DNA of 64,000 bases. Origin: Petrolisthes cinctipes. Lineage: Eukaryota > Arthropoda > Malacostraca > Decapoda > Porcellanidae. A program made the position numbers and the translations under genes. The stretch lies in NCBI GenBank assembly GCA_033782935.1, contig JAWQEG010000286.1, positions 5,159,501 to 5,223,500 on the forward strand. The letters are read 5' to 3'. Below the pieces are notes generated by a model, which had not been told where the DNA came from, searched no databases, and saw nothing but the letters and a program-made list of their open reading frames with translations. This document shows positions 49,834-63,000 of the stretch, in pieces; within the stretch, counting starts at the first letter, position 1, and each line of letters begins with the position of its first letter.

Positions 49834-50481
49834 GTGCTAGAATATTTTCAAAATATAGGCTCAAAACATGCTAAAAATCGATATTTTAAGTGCTTAAAGG
49901 CGATATCTCAAATTCAGTCCCAAAACACCCGAAAATTCGATATTTTGGGGTCCCAGAAGCGATCTGTACATGCCTACTCCGTGTTAGAGTATTTTCAAAA
50001 TACAGCACCAAAACATGCTCAAAATCGATGTTTTAGGTGCCCAAAAGTCGATATGTGCATGCATCTTCAGTACCCGTTTATATATCAAATTCAGGCTCAA
50101 AACACCCGAAAATTCAATATTTTGGGGTCCCAGAAGCGATCTGTACATGCCTACTCAGTGCTAGAATATTTTCAAAATATAGGCTCAAAACATGCTAAAA
50201 ATCGATATTTTAAGTGCTTAAAGGCGATATCTCAAATTCAGTCCCAAAACACCCGAAAATTCGATATTTTGGGGTCCCAGAAGCGATCTGTACATGCCTA
50301 CTCCGTGTTAGAGTATTTTCAAAATACAGCACCAAAACATGCTCAAAATCGATGTTTTAGGTGCCCAAAAGTCGATATGTGCATGCATCTTCAGTACCCG
50401 TTTATATCTCAAATTCAGTCTCAAAACTCCCGAAAATTCGATATTTTGGGGTCTCAGAAGCGATCTGTACATGCCTACTCC
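49834..50481. repeat. Two tandem 324-bp B-A dimers
   Basis: Units 49834-50157 and 50158-50481 are each a 147-bp short monomer (TTAAGTGCTTAAAGG type) plus a 177-bp full monomer with TACAGCACCAAAAC. R3 has a single dimer here, which explains the 324-bp offset change. Because 147 and 177 are both multiples of three and both use ATTTTGGGG rather than ATTTAGGGG, a long but meaningless frame stays open across the region. Confidence 0.85.
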
Positions 50482-53400
50482 GTGTTAGAGTATTTTCAAA
50501 ATTCAGGCCCAAAACATGCTGAAAATCGATATTTTTGGTGCCCAAAGTCAATATGTGTATGCATCTTCTATACTCGTTTATATCTCAAATTCAGGCTCAA
50601 AACACCCGAAAATTCGATATTTTAGGGTCCCAGAAGCGATCTGTACATGCCTACTCAGTGCTAGAATGTTTTCAAAATATAGGCTCAAAACATGCTCAAA
50701 ATCGATATTTTAGGTGCCCAAAAGTCGATATGTGCATGCATCTTCTGTACTCGTTTATATCTCAAATTGAAGCTCAAAACACCCGAAAATTCGATATTTT
50801 GGGGTCCCAGAAGCGATCTGTACATGCCTACTCAGTGCTAGAATGTTCTCAAAATATAGGCTCAAAACATGCTCAAAATCGATATTTTAGGTGCCCAAAA
50901 GTCGATATGTGCATGCATCTTCTGTACCCAAACTGTTTATATATCAAATTCAGGCTCAAAACACCCGAAAATTCAATATTTGGGGTCCCAGAAGCAATCT
51001 GTACATGCCTACTCAGTGCTAGAATATTTTCAAAATATAGGCTAAAAACATGCTAAAAATCGATATTTTAGTTGCGTAAAGACGATATCTCAAATTCAGG
51101 CCCAAAACACCCAAAAATTCGATATTTTGGGGTCCCAGAAGCAATCTGTACATGCCTACTCAGTGCTAGAATATTTTCAAAATATAGACTCAAAACATGC
51201 TAAAAATAGATATTTTAGGTGCGTAAAGGCGATATCTCAAATTCAGTCCCAAAACACCCGAAAATTCGATATTTAGGGGTCCCAGAAGCGATCTGTACAT
51301 GCATACACCGTGTTAGAGTATTTTCAAAATACAGGCCCAAAACATGCTCAAAATCGATGTTTTTTGTGCCCAAAAGTCGATATGTGCATGCATCTTCTTT
51401 ACCCGTTTATATCTCAAATTCTGGCCCTAAACACCCGAAAATTCTATATTTTTGGGTACCAGAAGCGATCTGTACATGCCTACTCAGTGCTAGAATGTTT
51501 TCAAAATATAGGCTCAAAACATGCTCAAAATCGATATTTTAGGTGCCCAAAAGTCGATATGTGCATGCATCTTCTGTACCCGTTTATATATCAAATTCAG
51601 GCTCAAAACACCCGAAAATTCAATATTTTGGGGTCCCAGAAGCGATCTGTACATGCCTACTCAGTGCTAGAATATTTTCAAAATATAGGCTCAAAACATG
51701 CTAAAAATCGATATTTTAAGTGCTTAAAGGCGATATCTCAAATTCAGTCCCAAAACACCCGAAAATTCGATATTTTAGGGTCCCAGAAGCGATCTGTACA
51801 TGCCTACTCCGTGTTAGAGTATTTTCAAAATACAGCCCCAAAACATGCTCAAAATCGATGTTTTAGGTGCCCAAAAGTCGATATGTGCATGCATCTTCAG
51901 TACCCATTTATATCTCAAATTCAGGCTCAAAACACCCGAAAATTCGATATTTTGGGGTCTCAGAAGCGATCTGTACATGCCTACTCCGTGTTAGAGTATT
52001 TTCAAAATTCAGGCCCAAAACATGCTGAAAATCGATATTTTTGGTGCTCAAAGTCAATATGTGTATGCATCTTCTATACTCGTTTATATCTCAAATTCAG
52101 GCTCAAAACACCCGAAAATTAGATATTTTGGGGTCCCAGAAGCGATCTGTACATGCCTACTCAGTGCTAGAATGTTTTCAAAATATAGGCTCAAAACATG
52201 CTCAAAATCGATATTTTAGGTGCAAAAAAGTCGATATCTCAAATTCAGTCCCAAAACACCCGAAAATTCGATATTTAGGGGTCCCAGAAGGGATGTGTAC
52301 ATGCCTACTCCGTGTTAGAGTATTTTCAAAATACAGGCCAAAAACATACTGAAAATCGATCTTTTAGTGCCCAAAAGTCTATATGTGCATGCATCTTCTG
52401 TACCCGTTTATATCTCAAATTCTGGCCCTAAACACCCGAAAAATCGATATTTTGGGGTCCCAGAAGCGATCTGTACATGCCTACTCAGTGCTAGAGTATT
52501 TTCAAAATACAGGCCCAAAACATGCTGAAAATCGATATTTTAGATGCCCAAAGTCAATATGTGCATGTATCTTCTGTACCCGTTTATATCTCAAATTCAG
52601 TCTCAAAACTCCCGAAAATTCGATATTTTGGGGTCTCAGAAGCGATCTGTACATGCCTACTCCGTGTTAGAGTATTTTAAAATACAGGCCCAAAACATGC
52701 TCAAAATCGATATTTTAGATGCCCAAAGTCAATATGTGAATGAATCTTCTGTACCCGTTTATATCTCAAATTCAGGCTCAAAACACCCGAAAATTCAATA
52801 TTTTGGGGTCCCAGAAGCAATCTCTACATGCCTACTCAGTGCTAGAATGTTTTCAAAATATAGGTACAAAACATGCTCAAAATCGATATTTTAGGTGCCA
52901 AAAAGTTGATATGTGCATGCATCTTCTGTACCCGTTTATATCTCAAATTCAGGCTCAAAACACCCGAAAATTCGATATTTTGGGGTCCCAGAAGCAATCT
53001 GTACATGTCTACTCAGTGCTAGAATATTTTCAAAATATAGGCTAAAAACATGGTAAAAATCGATATTTTAGGTGCCAAAAAGTCGATATCTCAAATTAAG
53101 GCCCAAAACACCCGAAAATTCGATATTTAGGGGTCCCAGAAGCGATCTGTACATGCCTACTCTGTGCTAGAATATTTTCAAAATATAGGCTCAAAACATG
53201 CTAAAAATCGATATTTTAGGTGCGTAAAGTCGGTATCTCAAATTAAGGCCCAAAACACCCGTAAATTCGATATTTTGGGGTCCCAGAAGCGATCTGTACA
53301 TGCCTACTCCGTGTTAGAGTATTTTCAAAATACAGGCCCAAAACATGCTGAAAATCGATATTTTAGATGCCCATGTGCATGTATCTTCTGTACCCGTTTA

Positions 53401-53629
53401 TATCTCAAATTCAGGCTTAAAACACCCGAAAATTCAATATTTTGGGGTCCCAGAAGCGATCTGTACATGCCTTCTCAGTGCTAGAATATTTTCAAAATAT
53501 AGGCTCAAAACATGCTAAAAATCGATATTTTAAGTGCTTAAAGGCGATATCTCAAATTCAGTCCCAAATCACCCGAAAAATCGATATTTAGGGATCCCAG
53601 AAGCGATCTGTACATGCGTACTCCGTGTT

Positions 53630-53646
53630 AGAGTATTTTCAAAATA
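53630..53646. repeat. Representative monomer dyad, GTATTTTCAAAATAC type
   Basis: A perfect 7-bp inverted repeat with a one-base centre (GTATTTT C AAAATAC) lies near the start of the monomer and recurs in nearly every class A monomer. Class B monomers carry ATATTTT C AAAATAT at the equivalent place, for example at 10000-10014. The dyad could be a protein site, a small cruciform or simply neutral; sequence alone cannot decide. It is listed as a structural element, not a proven regulatory site. Confidence 0.7.
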
Positions 53647-53715
53647 CAGGCCCAAAACATGCTCAAAATCGATGTTTTAGGTGCCCAAAAGTCGATATGT
53701 GCATGCATCTTCAGT
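53647..53715 (+). repeat. Half-repeat H1 of a full monomer (ancient internal duplication)
   Basis: This is the first half-unit within the monomer 53625-53801. It starts CAGGCCCAAAACA, continues through AAAATCGAT, GTTTTAGGTGCCCAAAAG, TCGATATGTGCATGC and ends CTTCAGT. Each block has a counterpart in the same order about 89 bp downstream in H2. By hand alignment of the commonest versions, about 53 of 70 columns match, with three single-base gaps. Half-length internal duplication of satellite monomers is a known mode of satellite origin. Confidence 0.75.
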
Positions 53716-53735
53716 ACCCGTTTATATCTCAAATT

Positions 53736-53803
53736 CAGGCTCAAAACACCCGAAAATTCGATATTTTGGGGTCCCAGAAGCGATCTGTACATGCCTACTC
53801 CGT
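53736..53803 (+). repeat. Half-repeat H2 of a full monomer (partner of H1)
   Basis: This is the second half-unit, running from CAGGCTCAAAACA through GAAAATTCGATATTTT, GGGGTCCCAGAAG and CGATCTGTACATGCC to CTCCGT, just into the next monomer. It aligns block for block with 53647-53715 at an offset of about 89 bp. The linkers between halves are also both 26 bp from GT to CAGG, with weaker similarity (about 15 of 26). The full monomer is therefore best read as two diverged half-units of about 89 bp. Confidence 0.75.
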
Positions 53804-54304
53804 GTTAGAGTATTTTCAAAATACAGGCCCAAAACATGCTGAAAATCGATATTTTAGATGCCCAAAGTCAATATGTGCATGTATCTTCTGTACCCGTTTA
53901 TATCTCAAATGCAGGCTCAAAACACCCGAAAATTCAATATTTTGGGGTCCCAGAAGCAATCTGTACATGCCTACTCAGTGCTAGAATATTTTCAAAATAT
54001 AGGCTAAAAACATGCTAAAAATCGATATTTTAGGTGCAAAAAAGTCGATATCTCAAATTCAGTCCCAAAACACCCGAAAATTTGATATTTAGGGGGTCCC
54101 AGAAGGGATCTGTACATGCCTACTCCGTGTTAGAGTATTGTCAAAATACAGGCCAAAAACATACTGAAAATCGATCTTTTAGGTGCCCAAAAGTCGATAT
54201 GTGCATGCATCTTATGTACCCGTTTATATCTGAAATTCAGTCCCAAAACACCCGAAAATTTGATATTTAGGGGGTCCCAGAAGGGATCTGTACATGCCTA
54301 CTCC

Positions 54305-57096
54305 GTGTTAGAGTATTTTCAAAATACAGGCCCAAAACATGCTAAAAATCGATGTTTTAGGTGCCAAAAAGTCGATATGTGCATGCATCTTCAGTACCCG
54401 TTTATATCTCAAATTCAGGCTCAAAACACTCGAAAATTCAATATTTTAGGGTTCCAGAAGCGATCTGTACATGCCTACTCCGTGTTAGAGTATTTTAAAA
54501 TACAGGCCCAAAACATGCTCAAAATCGATATTTTAGATGCCCAAAGTCAATATGTGAATGTATCTTCTGTACCCGTTTATATCTCAAATTCAGGCTCAAA
54601 ACACCCGAAAATTCAATATTTTGGGGTCCCAGAAGCAATCTCTACATGCCTACTCAGTGCTAGAATATTTTCAAAATATAGGCTCAAAACATGCTAAAAA
54701 TCGATATTTGAGGTGCCCAAAAGTTGATATGTGCATGCATCTTCTGTACTCGTTTATATATCAAATTCAGGCTCAAAACACCCAAAAATTCGATATTTTG
54801 GGGTCCCAGAAGCGATCTGTACATGCCTACTCAGTGCTAGAATATTTTCAATATATAGGCTCAAAACATGCTAAAAGTCGATATTTTAGGTGCGTAAAGT
54901 CGGTATCTCAAATTAAGGCAAAAAACACCCGAAAATTCGATATTTTGGGGTCCCAGAAGCGATCTGTACATGCCTACTCCGTGTTAGAGAATTTTCAAAA
55001 TACAGGCCAAAAACATACTGAAAATCGATCTTTTAGGTGCCCAAAAGTCGATATGTGCATGCATCTTCTGTACCCGATTATATCTCAAATTCTGGCCCTA
55101 AACACCCGAAAATTCGATATTTTTGGGTCCCAGAAGCGATCTGTACATGCCTACTCAGTGCTAGAATGTTTTCAAAATATAGGCACAAAACATGCTCAAA
55201 ATCGATATTTTAGGTGCCCAAAAGTCGATATGTGCATGCATCTTCTGTACCCGTTTATATCTCAAATTCAGGCTCAAAACACCCGAAAATTCGATATTTT
55301 GGGGTCCCAGAAGCAATCTTTACATGTCTACTCAGTGCTAGAATATTTTCAAAATATAGGCTAAAAACATGGTAAAAATCGATATTTTACGTGCCAAAAA
55401 GTCGATATCTCAAATTAAGGCCCAAAACACCCGAAAATTCGATATTTAGTGGTCCCAGAAGCGATCTGTACATGCCTACTCTGTGCTAGAATATTTTCAA
55501 AATATAGGCTCAAAACATGCTAAAAATCGATATTTTAGGTGCGTAAAGGCGATATCTCAAATTCAGGCCCAAAACACCCGTAAATTCGATATTTTGGGGT
55601 CCAAGAAGCGATCTGTACATGCCTACTCCGTGTTAGAGTATTTTCAAAATACAGGCCCAAAACATGCTGAAAATCGATATTTTAGATGCCCAAAGTCAAT
55701 ATGTGCATGTATCTTCTGTACCCGTTTATATCTCAAATTCAAGCTTAAAACACCAGAAAATTCAATATTTTGGGGTCCCAGAAGCGATCTGTACATGCCT
55801 TCTCAGTTCTAGAATATTTTCAAAATATAGGCTCAAAACATGCTAAAAATCGATATTTTAAGTGCTTAAAGGCGATATCTCAAATTCAGTCCCAAATCAC
55901 CCGAAAAATCGATATTTAGGGATCCCAGAAGCGATCTGTACATGCGTACTCCGTGTTAGAGTATTTTCAAAATACAGGCCCAAAACATGCTCAAAATCGA
56001 TGTTTTAGGTGCCCAAAAGTCGATATGTGCATGCATCTTCAGTACCCGTTTATATCTCAAATTCAGGCTCAAAACACCCGAAAATTCGATATTTTGGGGT
56101 CCCAGAAGCGATCTGTACATGCCTACTCCGTGTTAGAGTATTTTCAAAATACAGGCCCAAAACATGCTGAAAATCGATATTTTAGATGCCCAAAGTCAAT
56201 ATGTGCATGTATCTTCTGTACCCGTTTATATCTCAAATGCAGGCTCAAAACACCCGAAAATTCAATATTTTGGGGTCCCAGAAGCAATCTGTACATGCCT
56301 ACTCAGTGCTAGAATATTTTCAAAATATAGGCTAAAAACATGCTAAAAATCGATATTTTAGGTGCAAAATAGTCGATATCTCAAATTCAGTCCCAAAACA
56401 CCCGAAAATTTGATATTTAGGGGGTCCCAGAAGGGATCTGTACATGCCTACTCCGTGTTAGAGTATTGTCAAAATACAGGCCAAAAACATACTGAAAATC
56501 GATCTTTTAGGTGCCCAAAAGTCGATATGTGCATGCATCTTCTGTACCCGTTTATATCTCAAATTCTGGCCCTAAACACCCGAAAAATCGATATTTTGGG
56601 GTCCCAGAAGCGATCTGTACATGCCTACTCAGTGCTAGAATATTTTCAAAATATAGGCTCAAAACATGCTCAAAATCGATATTTTAGGTGCCCAAAAGTC
56701 GATATGTGCATGAATCTTCTGTACTCGTTTATATCTCAAATTAAGACCCAAAACACCCGAAAATTCGATATTTAGGGGTCCCAGAAGCGATCTGTACATG
56801 CCTATTCCGTGTTAGAGTATTTTCAAAATACAGGCCAAAAACATACTGAAAATCGATCTTTTAGGTGCCCAAAAGTCGATATGTGCATGCACCTTCAGTA
56901 CCCATTTATATCTCAAATTCAGGCTCAAAATACACGAAAATTCGATATTTTGGGGTCCCAGACGCAATCTGTACATGCCTACTCAGTGCTAGAATATTTT
57001 CAAAATATAGGCTAAAAACATGCTAAAAATCGATATTTTAAGTGCGTAAAGGCGATATCTCAAATTCAGGCCCAAAACACCCGAAAATTCGATATT
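54305..57096. repeat. Fifth marker module and a 2328-bp-spaced duplication
   Basis: The marker module recurs at 54305 and the run to 55364 matches R1 and R3. About 53.0-54.2 kb recurs at about 55.3-56.5 kb, with offset 2319 before and 2328 after the nine-base deletion at 53371. Shared rare variants are GGGATCCCAG (53592 and 55920), CAAATGCAGG (53908 and 56236) and GAGTATTGTC (54134 and 56462). Confidence 0.82.
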
Positions 57097-60000
57097 TTGG
57101 GGTCCCAGAAGCGATGTGTACATGCCTACTCTGTGTTAGAGTATTTTCAAAATACAGGCCCAAAACATGCTCAAAATCGATGTTTTAGGTGCCCAAAAGT
57201 CAATATGTGCATGCATCTTCAGTACCCGTTTATATCTCAAATTCAGGCTCAAAACACCCGAAAATTCGATATTTTGGGGTCCCAGAAGCGATCTGTACAT
57301 GCCTACTTCGTGTTAGAGTATTTTCAAAATACAGGCCCAAAACATGCTGAAAATCGATATTTTAGATTCCCAAAATCAATATGTGCATGTATCTTCTGTA
57401 CCCGTTTATATCTCAAATTCAGGCTCAAAACACCCGAAAATTCGATATTTAGGGGTCCCAGAAGCAATCTGTACATGCGTACTCCGTGTTAGAGTATTTT
57501 CAAAATACAGGCCCAAAACATGCTCAAAATCGATGTTTTAGGTTCCCAAAAGTCGATATGCGCATGCATCTTAAGTACCCGTTTATATCTCAAATTCAGG
57601 CTCAAAACACCCGAAAATTCGATATTTTGCGGTCCCAGAAGCGATCTGTACATGCCTACTCCGTGTTAGAGTATTTTCAAAATACAGGCCCAAAACATGC
57701 TGAAAATCGATATTTTAGATTCCCAAAGTCAATATGTGCATGTATCTTCTGTTCCCGTTTATATCTCAAATTCAGGCTCAAAACACCCGAAAATTCAATA
57801 TTTTAGGGTCCCAGAAGCAATCTGTACATGCCTACTCAGTGCTAGAATATTTTCAAAATATAGGCTCAAAACATGCTAAAAATCGATATTTTAAGTGCGT
57901 AAAGGCGATATCTCAAATTCAGTCCCAAAACACCCGAAAATTCGATATTCAGGGGTCCCAGAAGGGATCTGTACATGCCTACTCCGTGTTAGAGTATTTT
58001 CAAAATACAGGCCAAAAACATACTGAAAATCGATCTTTTAGGTGCCCAAAAGTCGATAGGTGCATGCATCTTCAGTACCCGTTTATATCTCAAATTCTGG
58101 CCCTAAACACCCGAAAATTAGATATTTTTGGGTCCCAGAAGCGATCTGTACATGCCTACTCAGTGCTAGAATGTTTTCAAAATATAGGCTCAAAACATGC
58201 TCAAAATCGATATTTTAAGTGCCCAAAGTGCAAGCATCTTCTGTACCCGTTAATATCTCAAATTCTGGCCCTAAACACCCGAAAATTCAATATTTTGGGG
58301 TCCCAGAAGCAATCTGTACATGCCTACTCAGTGCTAGAATATTTTGAATAAATATAGACTAAAAACATGATAAATATCGATATTTTAGGTGCCAAAAAGT
58401 CGATATCTCAAATTAAGGCCCAAAACACCCGAAAATTCTATATTTAGGGGTCCCAAAAGCGATCTGTACATGCCTACTCTGTGTTAGAGTATTTTCAAAA
58501 TACAGGCCCAAAACATGCTCAAAAACGATGTTTTAGGTGCAAAAAAGTCGATATGTGCATGCACCTTCAGTACCCGTTTATATCTCAAATTCAGGCTCAA
58601 AACACCCGAAAATTCGATATTTTGGGGTCCCAGAAGCAATCTGTACATGCCTACTCAGTGCTAGAATATTTTCAATATATAGGCTCAAAACATGCTAAAA
58701 ATCGATATTTTAGGTGCCAAAAAGTCGATATCTCAAATTAAGGCCCAAAACACCCGAAAATTTGATATTTAGGGGTCCCAGAAGCGATCTGTACATGCCT
58801 CCTCCGTGTTAGAGTATTTTCAAAATACAGGCCCAAAACATGCTCAAAATCGATGTTTTAGGTGTCAAAAAGTCGATATGTGCATGCACCTTCAGTACCC
58901 GTTTATATCTCAAATTCATGCTCAAAACACCCGAAAATTTGATATTTTGGGGTCCCAGAAGCGATCTGTACATGCCTACTCCGTGTTAGAGTATTTTCAA
59001 AATACAGGCCCAAAACATGCTGAAAATCGATATTTTAGATGCCCAAAGTCAATATGTGCATGTATCTTCTGTACCCGTTTATATCTCAAATTCAGGCTCA
59101 AAACACCCGAAAATTCAATATTTTGGGGTCCCAGAAGCAATCTGTACATGCCTACTCAGTGCTAGAATATTTTCAAAATATAGGCTCAAAACATGCTAAA
59201 AATCGATATTTTAGGTGTGTAAAGGCGATATCTCAAATTCAGTCCCAAAACACCCGAAAATTCGATATTTAGGGGTCCCAGAAGCGATCTGTACATTCGT
59301 ACTCCGTGTTAAAGTATTTTCAAAATACAGGCCCAAAACATGCTCAAAATCGATGTTTTAGGTGCCCAAAAGTCGATATGTGCATGCATCTTCAGTACCC
59401 GTTTATATCTCAAATTCATTCTCAAAACACCCGAAAATTCGATATTTTGGGGTCCCAGAAGCGATCTGTACATGCCTACTCCGTGTTAAAATATTTTCAA
59501 AATACAGGCCCAAAACATGCTGAAAATCGATATTTTAGATTCCCAAAGTCAATATGTGCATGTATTTTCTGTACCCGTTTATATCTCAAATTCAGGCTCA
59601 AAACACCTGAAAATTCAATATTTTAGGGTCCCAGAAGCAATCTGTACATGCCTACTCAGTGCTAGAATATTTTCAAAATATAGGCTCAAAACATGCTAAA
59701 AATCTATATTTTAAGTGCGTAAAGGCGATATCTCAAATTCAGTCCCAAAGCACCCGAAAATTCGATATTTATGGGTCCCAGAAGGGATCTGTACATGCCT
59801 ACTCCGTGTTAGAGTATTTTCAAAATACAGGCCCAAAACATGCTGAAAATCGATATTTTAGATTCCCAAAGTCAATCTTCTGTACCCGTTTATATCTCAA
59901 ATTCAGGCTCAAAACACCCGAAAATTCAATATTTTAGGGTCCCAGAAGCAATCTGTACATGCCTACTCAGTGCTAGAATATTTTCAAAATATAGGCTCAA

Positions 60001-63000
60001 AACATGCTAAAAATCGATATTTTAAGTGCGTAAAGGCGATATCTCAAATTCAGTCCCAAAACACCCGAAAATTCGATATTTAGGGGTCCCAGAAGGGATC
60101 TGTACATGCCTACTCCGTGTTAGAGTATTTTCAAAATACAGGCCAAAAACATACTGAAAATCGATCTTTTAGGTGCCCAAAAGTCGATAGGTGCATGCAT
60201 CTTCAGTACCCGTTTATATCTCAATTTCTGGCCCTAAACACCCGAAAATTCGATATTTTTGGGTCCCAGAAGCGATCTGTACATGCCTACTCAGTGCTAG
60301 AATGTTTTCAAAATATAGGCTCAAAACATGCTCAAAATCGATATTTTAAGTGCCCAAAGTGCAAGCATCTTCTGTACCCGTTAATATCTCAAATTCTGGC
60401 CCTAAACACCCGAAAATTCAATATTTTGGGGTCCCAGAAGCAATCTGTACATGCCTACTCAGTGCTAGAATATTTTGAATAAATATAGACTAAAAACATG
60501 ATAAAAATCGATATTTTAGGTGCCAAAAAGTCGATATCTCAAATTAAGGCCCAAAACACCCGAAAATTCTATATTTAGGGGTCCCAAAAGCGATCTGTAC
60601 ATGCCTACTCCGTGTTAGAGTATTTTCAAAATACAGGCCCAAAACATGCTCAAAAACGATGTTTTAGGTGCAAAAAAGTCGATATGTGCATGCATCTTAA
60701 GTACCCGTTTATATCTCAAATTCAGGCTCAAAACACCCGAAAATTCGATATTTTGCGGTCCCAGAAGCAATCTGTACATGCCTACTCCGTGTTAGAGTAT
60801 TTTCAAAATACAGGCCCAAAACATGCTGAAAATCGATATTTTAGATTCCCAAAGTCAATATGTGCATGTATCTTCTGTACCCGTTTATATCTCAAATTCA
60901 GGCTCAAAACACCCGAAAATTCAATATTTTAGGGTCCCAGAAGCAATCTGTACATGCCTACTCAGTGCTAGAATATTTTCAAAATATAGGCTCAAAACAT
61001 GCTAAAAATCGATATTTTAAGTGCGTAAAGGCGATATCTCAAATTTAGTCCCAAAACACCCGAAAATTCGATATTTAGGGGTCCCAGAAGGGATGTGTAC
61101 ATGCCTACTCCGTGTTAGAGTATTTTCAAAATACAGGCCCAAAACATACTGAAAATCGATCTTTTAGGTGCCCAAAAGTCGATAGGTGCATGCATCTTCA
61201 GTACCCGTTTATATCTCAAATTCTGGCCCTAAACACCCGAAAATTCGATATTTTGGGGTCCCAGAAGCAATCTGTACATGCCTACTCAGTGCTAGAATAT
61301 TTTCAATATATAGGCTCAAAACATGCTAAAAATCGATATTTTAGGTGCCAAAAAGTCGATATCTCAAATTAAGGCCCAAAACACCCGAAAATTCGATATT
61401 TAGGGGTCCCAGAAGCCATCTGTACATGCCTACTCAGTGCTAGAATATTTTCAAAATATAGGCTCAAAACATGCTAAAAATCGATATTTTAGGTGTGTAA
61501 AGGCGATATCTCAAATTCAGGCCCAAAACACCCGAAAATTCGATATTTTGGGGTCCCAGAAGCGATGTGTACATGCCTACTCTGTGTTAGAGTATTTTCA
61601 AAATACAGGCCCAAAACATGCTCAAAATCGATGTTTTAGGTGCCCAAAAGTCGATATGTGCATGCATCTTCAGTACCCGTTTATATCTCAAATTCAGGCT
61701 CAAAACACCCGAAAATTCGATATTTTGGGGTCCCAGAAGCGATCTGTACATGCCTACTTCGTGTTAGAGTATTTTCAAAATACAGGCCCAAAACATGCTG
61801 AAAATCGATATTTTAGATTCCCAAAGTCAATATGTGCATGTATCTTCTGTACCCGTTTATATCTCAAATTCAGGCTCAAAACACCCGAAAATTCAATATT
61901 TTAGGGTCCCAGAAGCAATCTGTACATGCCTACTCAGTGCTAGAATATTTTCAAAATATAGGCTCAAAACATGCTAAAAATCGATATTTTAAGTGCGTAA
62001 AGGCGATATCTCATATTCAGTCCCAAAACGCCCGAAAATTCGATATTTAGGGGTCCCAGAAGAGATCTGTACATGCGTACTCCGTGTTAGAGTATTTTCA
62101 AAATACAGGCCAAAAACATACTGAAAATCGATCTTTTAGGTGCCCAAAAGTCGATATGTGCATGCATCTTCTGTACCCGTTTATATCTCAAATTCTGGCC
62201 CTAAGCACCCGAAAATTCGATATTTTTGGGTCCCAGAAGCGATCTGTACATGCCTACTCAGTGCTAGAATGTTTTCAAAATATAGGCTCACAACATGCTC
62301 AAAATCGATATTTTAAGTGCCCAAAAGTCGATATGTGCATGCATCTTCTGTACCCGTTTATATCTCCAATTCTGGCCCTAAACACCCGAAAATTCAATAT
62401 TTTGGGGTTCCAGAAGCAATCTGTACATGCCTACTCAGTGCTAGAATATTTTAAATAAATATAGACTAAAAACATGATAAAAATCGATATTTTAGGTGCC
62501 AAAAAGTCGATATCTCAAATTAAGGCCCAAAACACCCGAAAATTCTATATTTAGGGGTCCCAAAAGCGATCTGTACATGCCTACTCCGTGTTAGAGTATT
62601 TTCAAAATACAGGCCCAAAACATGCTCAAAAACGATGTTTTAGGTGCAAAAAAGTCGATATGTGCATGCACCTTCTGTACCCGTTTATATCTCAAATTCA
62701 GGCTCAAAACACCCGAAAATTCAATATTTTGGGGTCCCAGAAGCAATCTGTACATGCCTACTCAGTGCTAGAATATTTTCAAAATATAGGCTCAAAACAT
62801 GCTAAAAATCGATATTTCAGGTGCCAAAAATTCGATATCTCAAATTAAGGCCCAAAACACAAGAAAATTCGATATTTAGGGGTCCCAGAAGCGATCTGTA
62901 CATGCCTACTCCGTGTTAGAGTATTTTCAAAATACAGGCCCAAAACATGCTCAAAATCGATGTTTTAGGTGCCAAAAAGTCGATATGTGCATGCATCTTC

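Larger units (their letters stand above)
48332..54304. repeat. Duplicon R4 of the right half (about 5973 bp), expanded
   Basis: Bases 48542-49830 match R3 at +3509. An extra 324-bp B-plus-A dimer (tandem copies 49834-50157 and 50158-50481) then raises the offset to 3833, and a one-base loss near 50984 lowers it to 3832. The AAACT insertion is at 50930-50934. Beyond about 52.1 kb the block is a mosaic of modules seen elsewhere. Near 53371 a full monomer lacks nine bases between GATGCCCA and TGTGCATG. Confidence 0.8.

Noticed and set aside
53757..53772. CENP-B box in TTCGATATTTTGGGG
   Set aside because: It matches TTCG and GGG of the box but lacks the required A and the C of CGGG. The known box belongs to mammalian satellites, so chance similarity is more likely.
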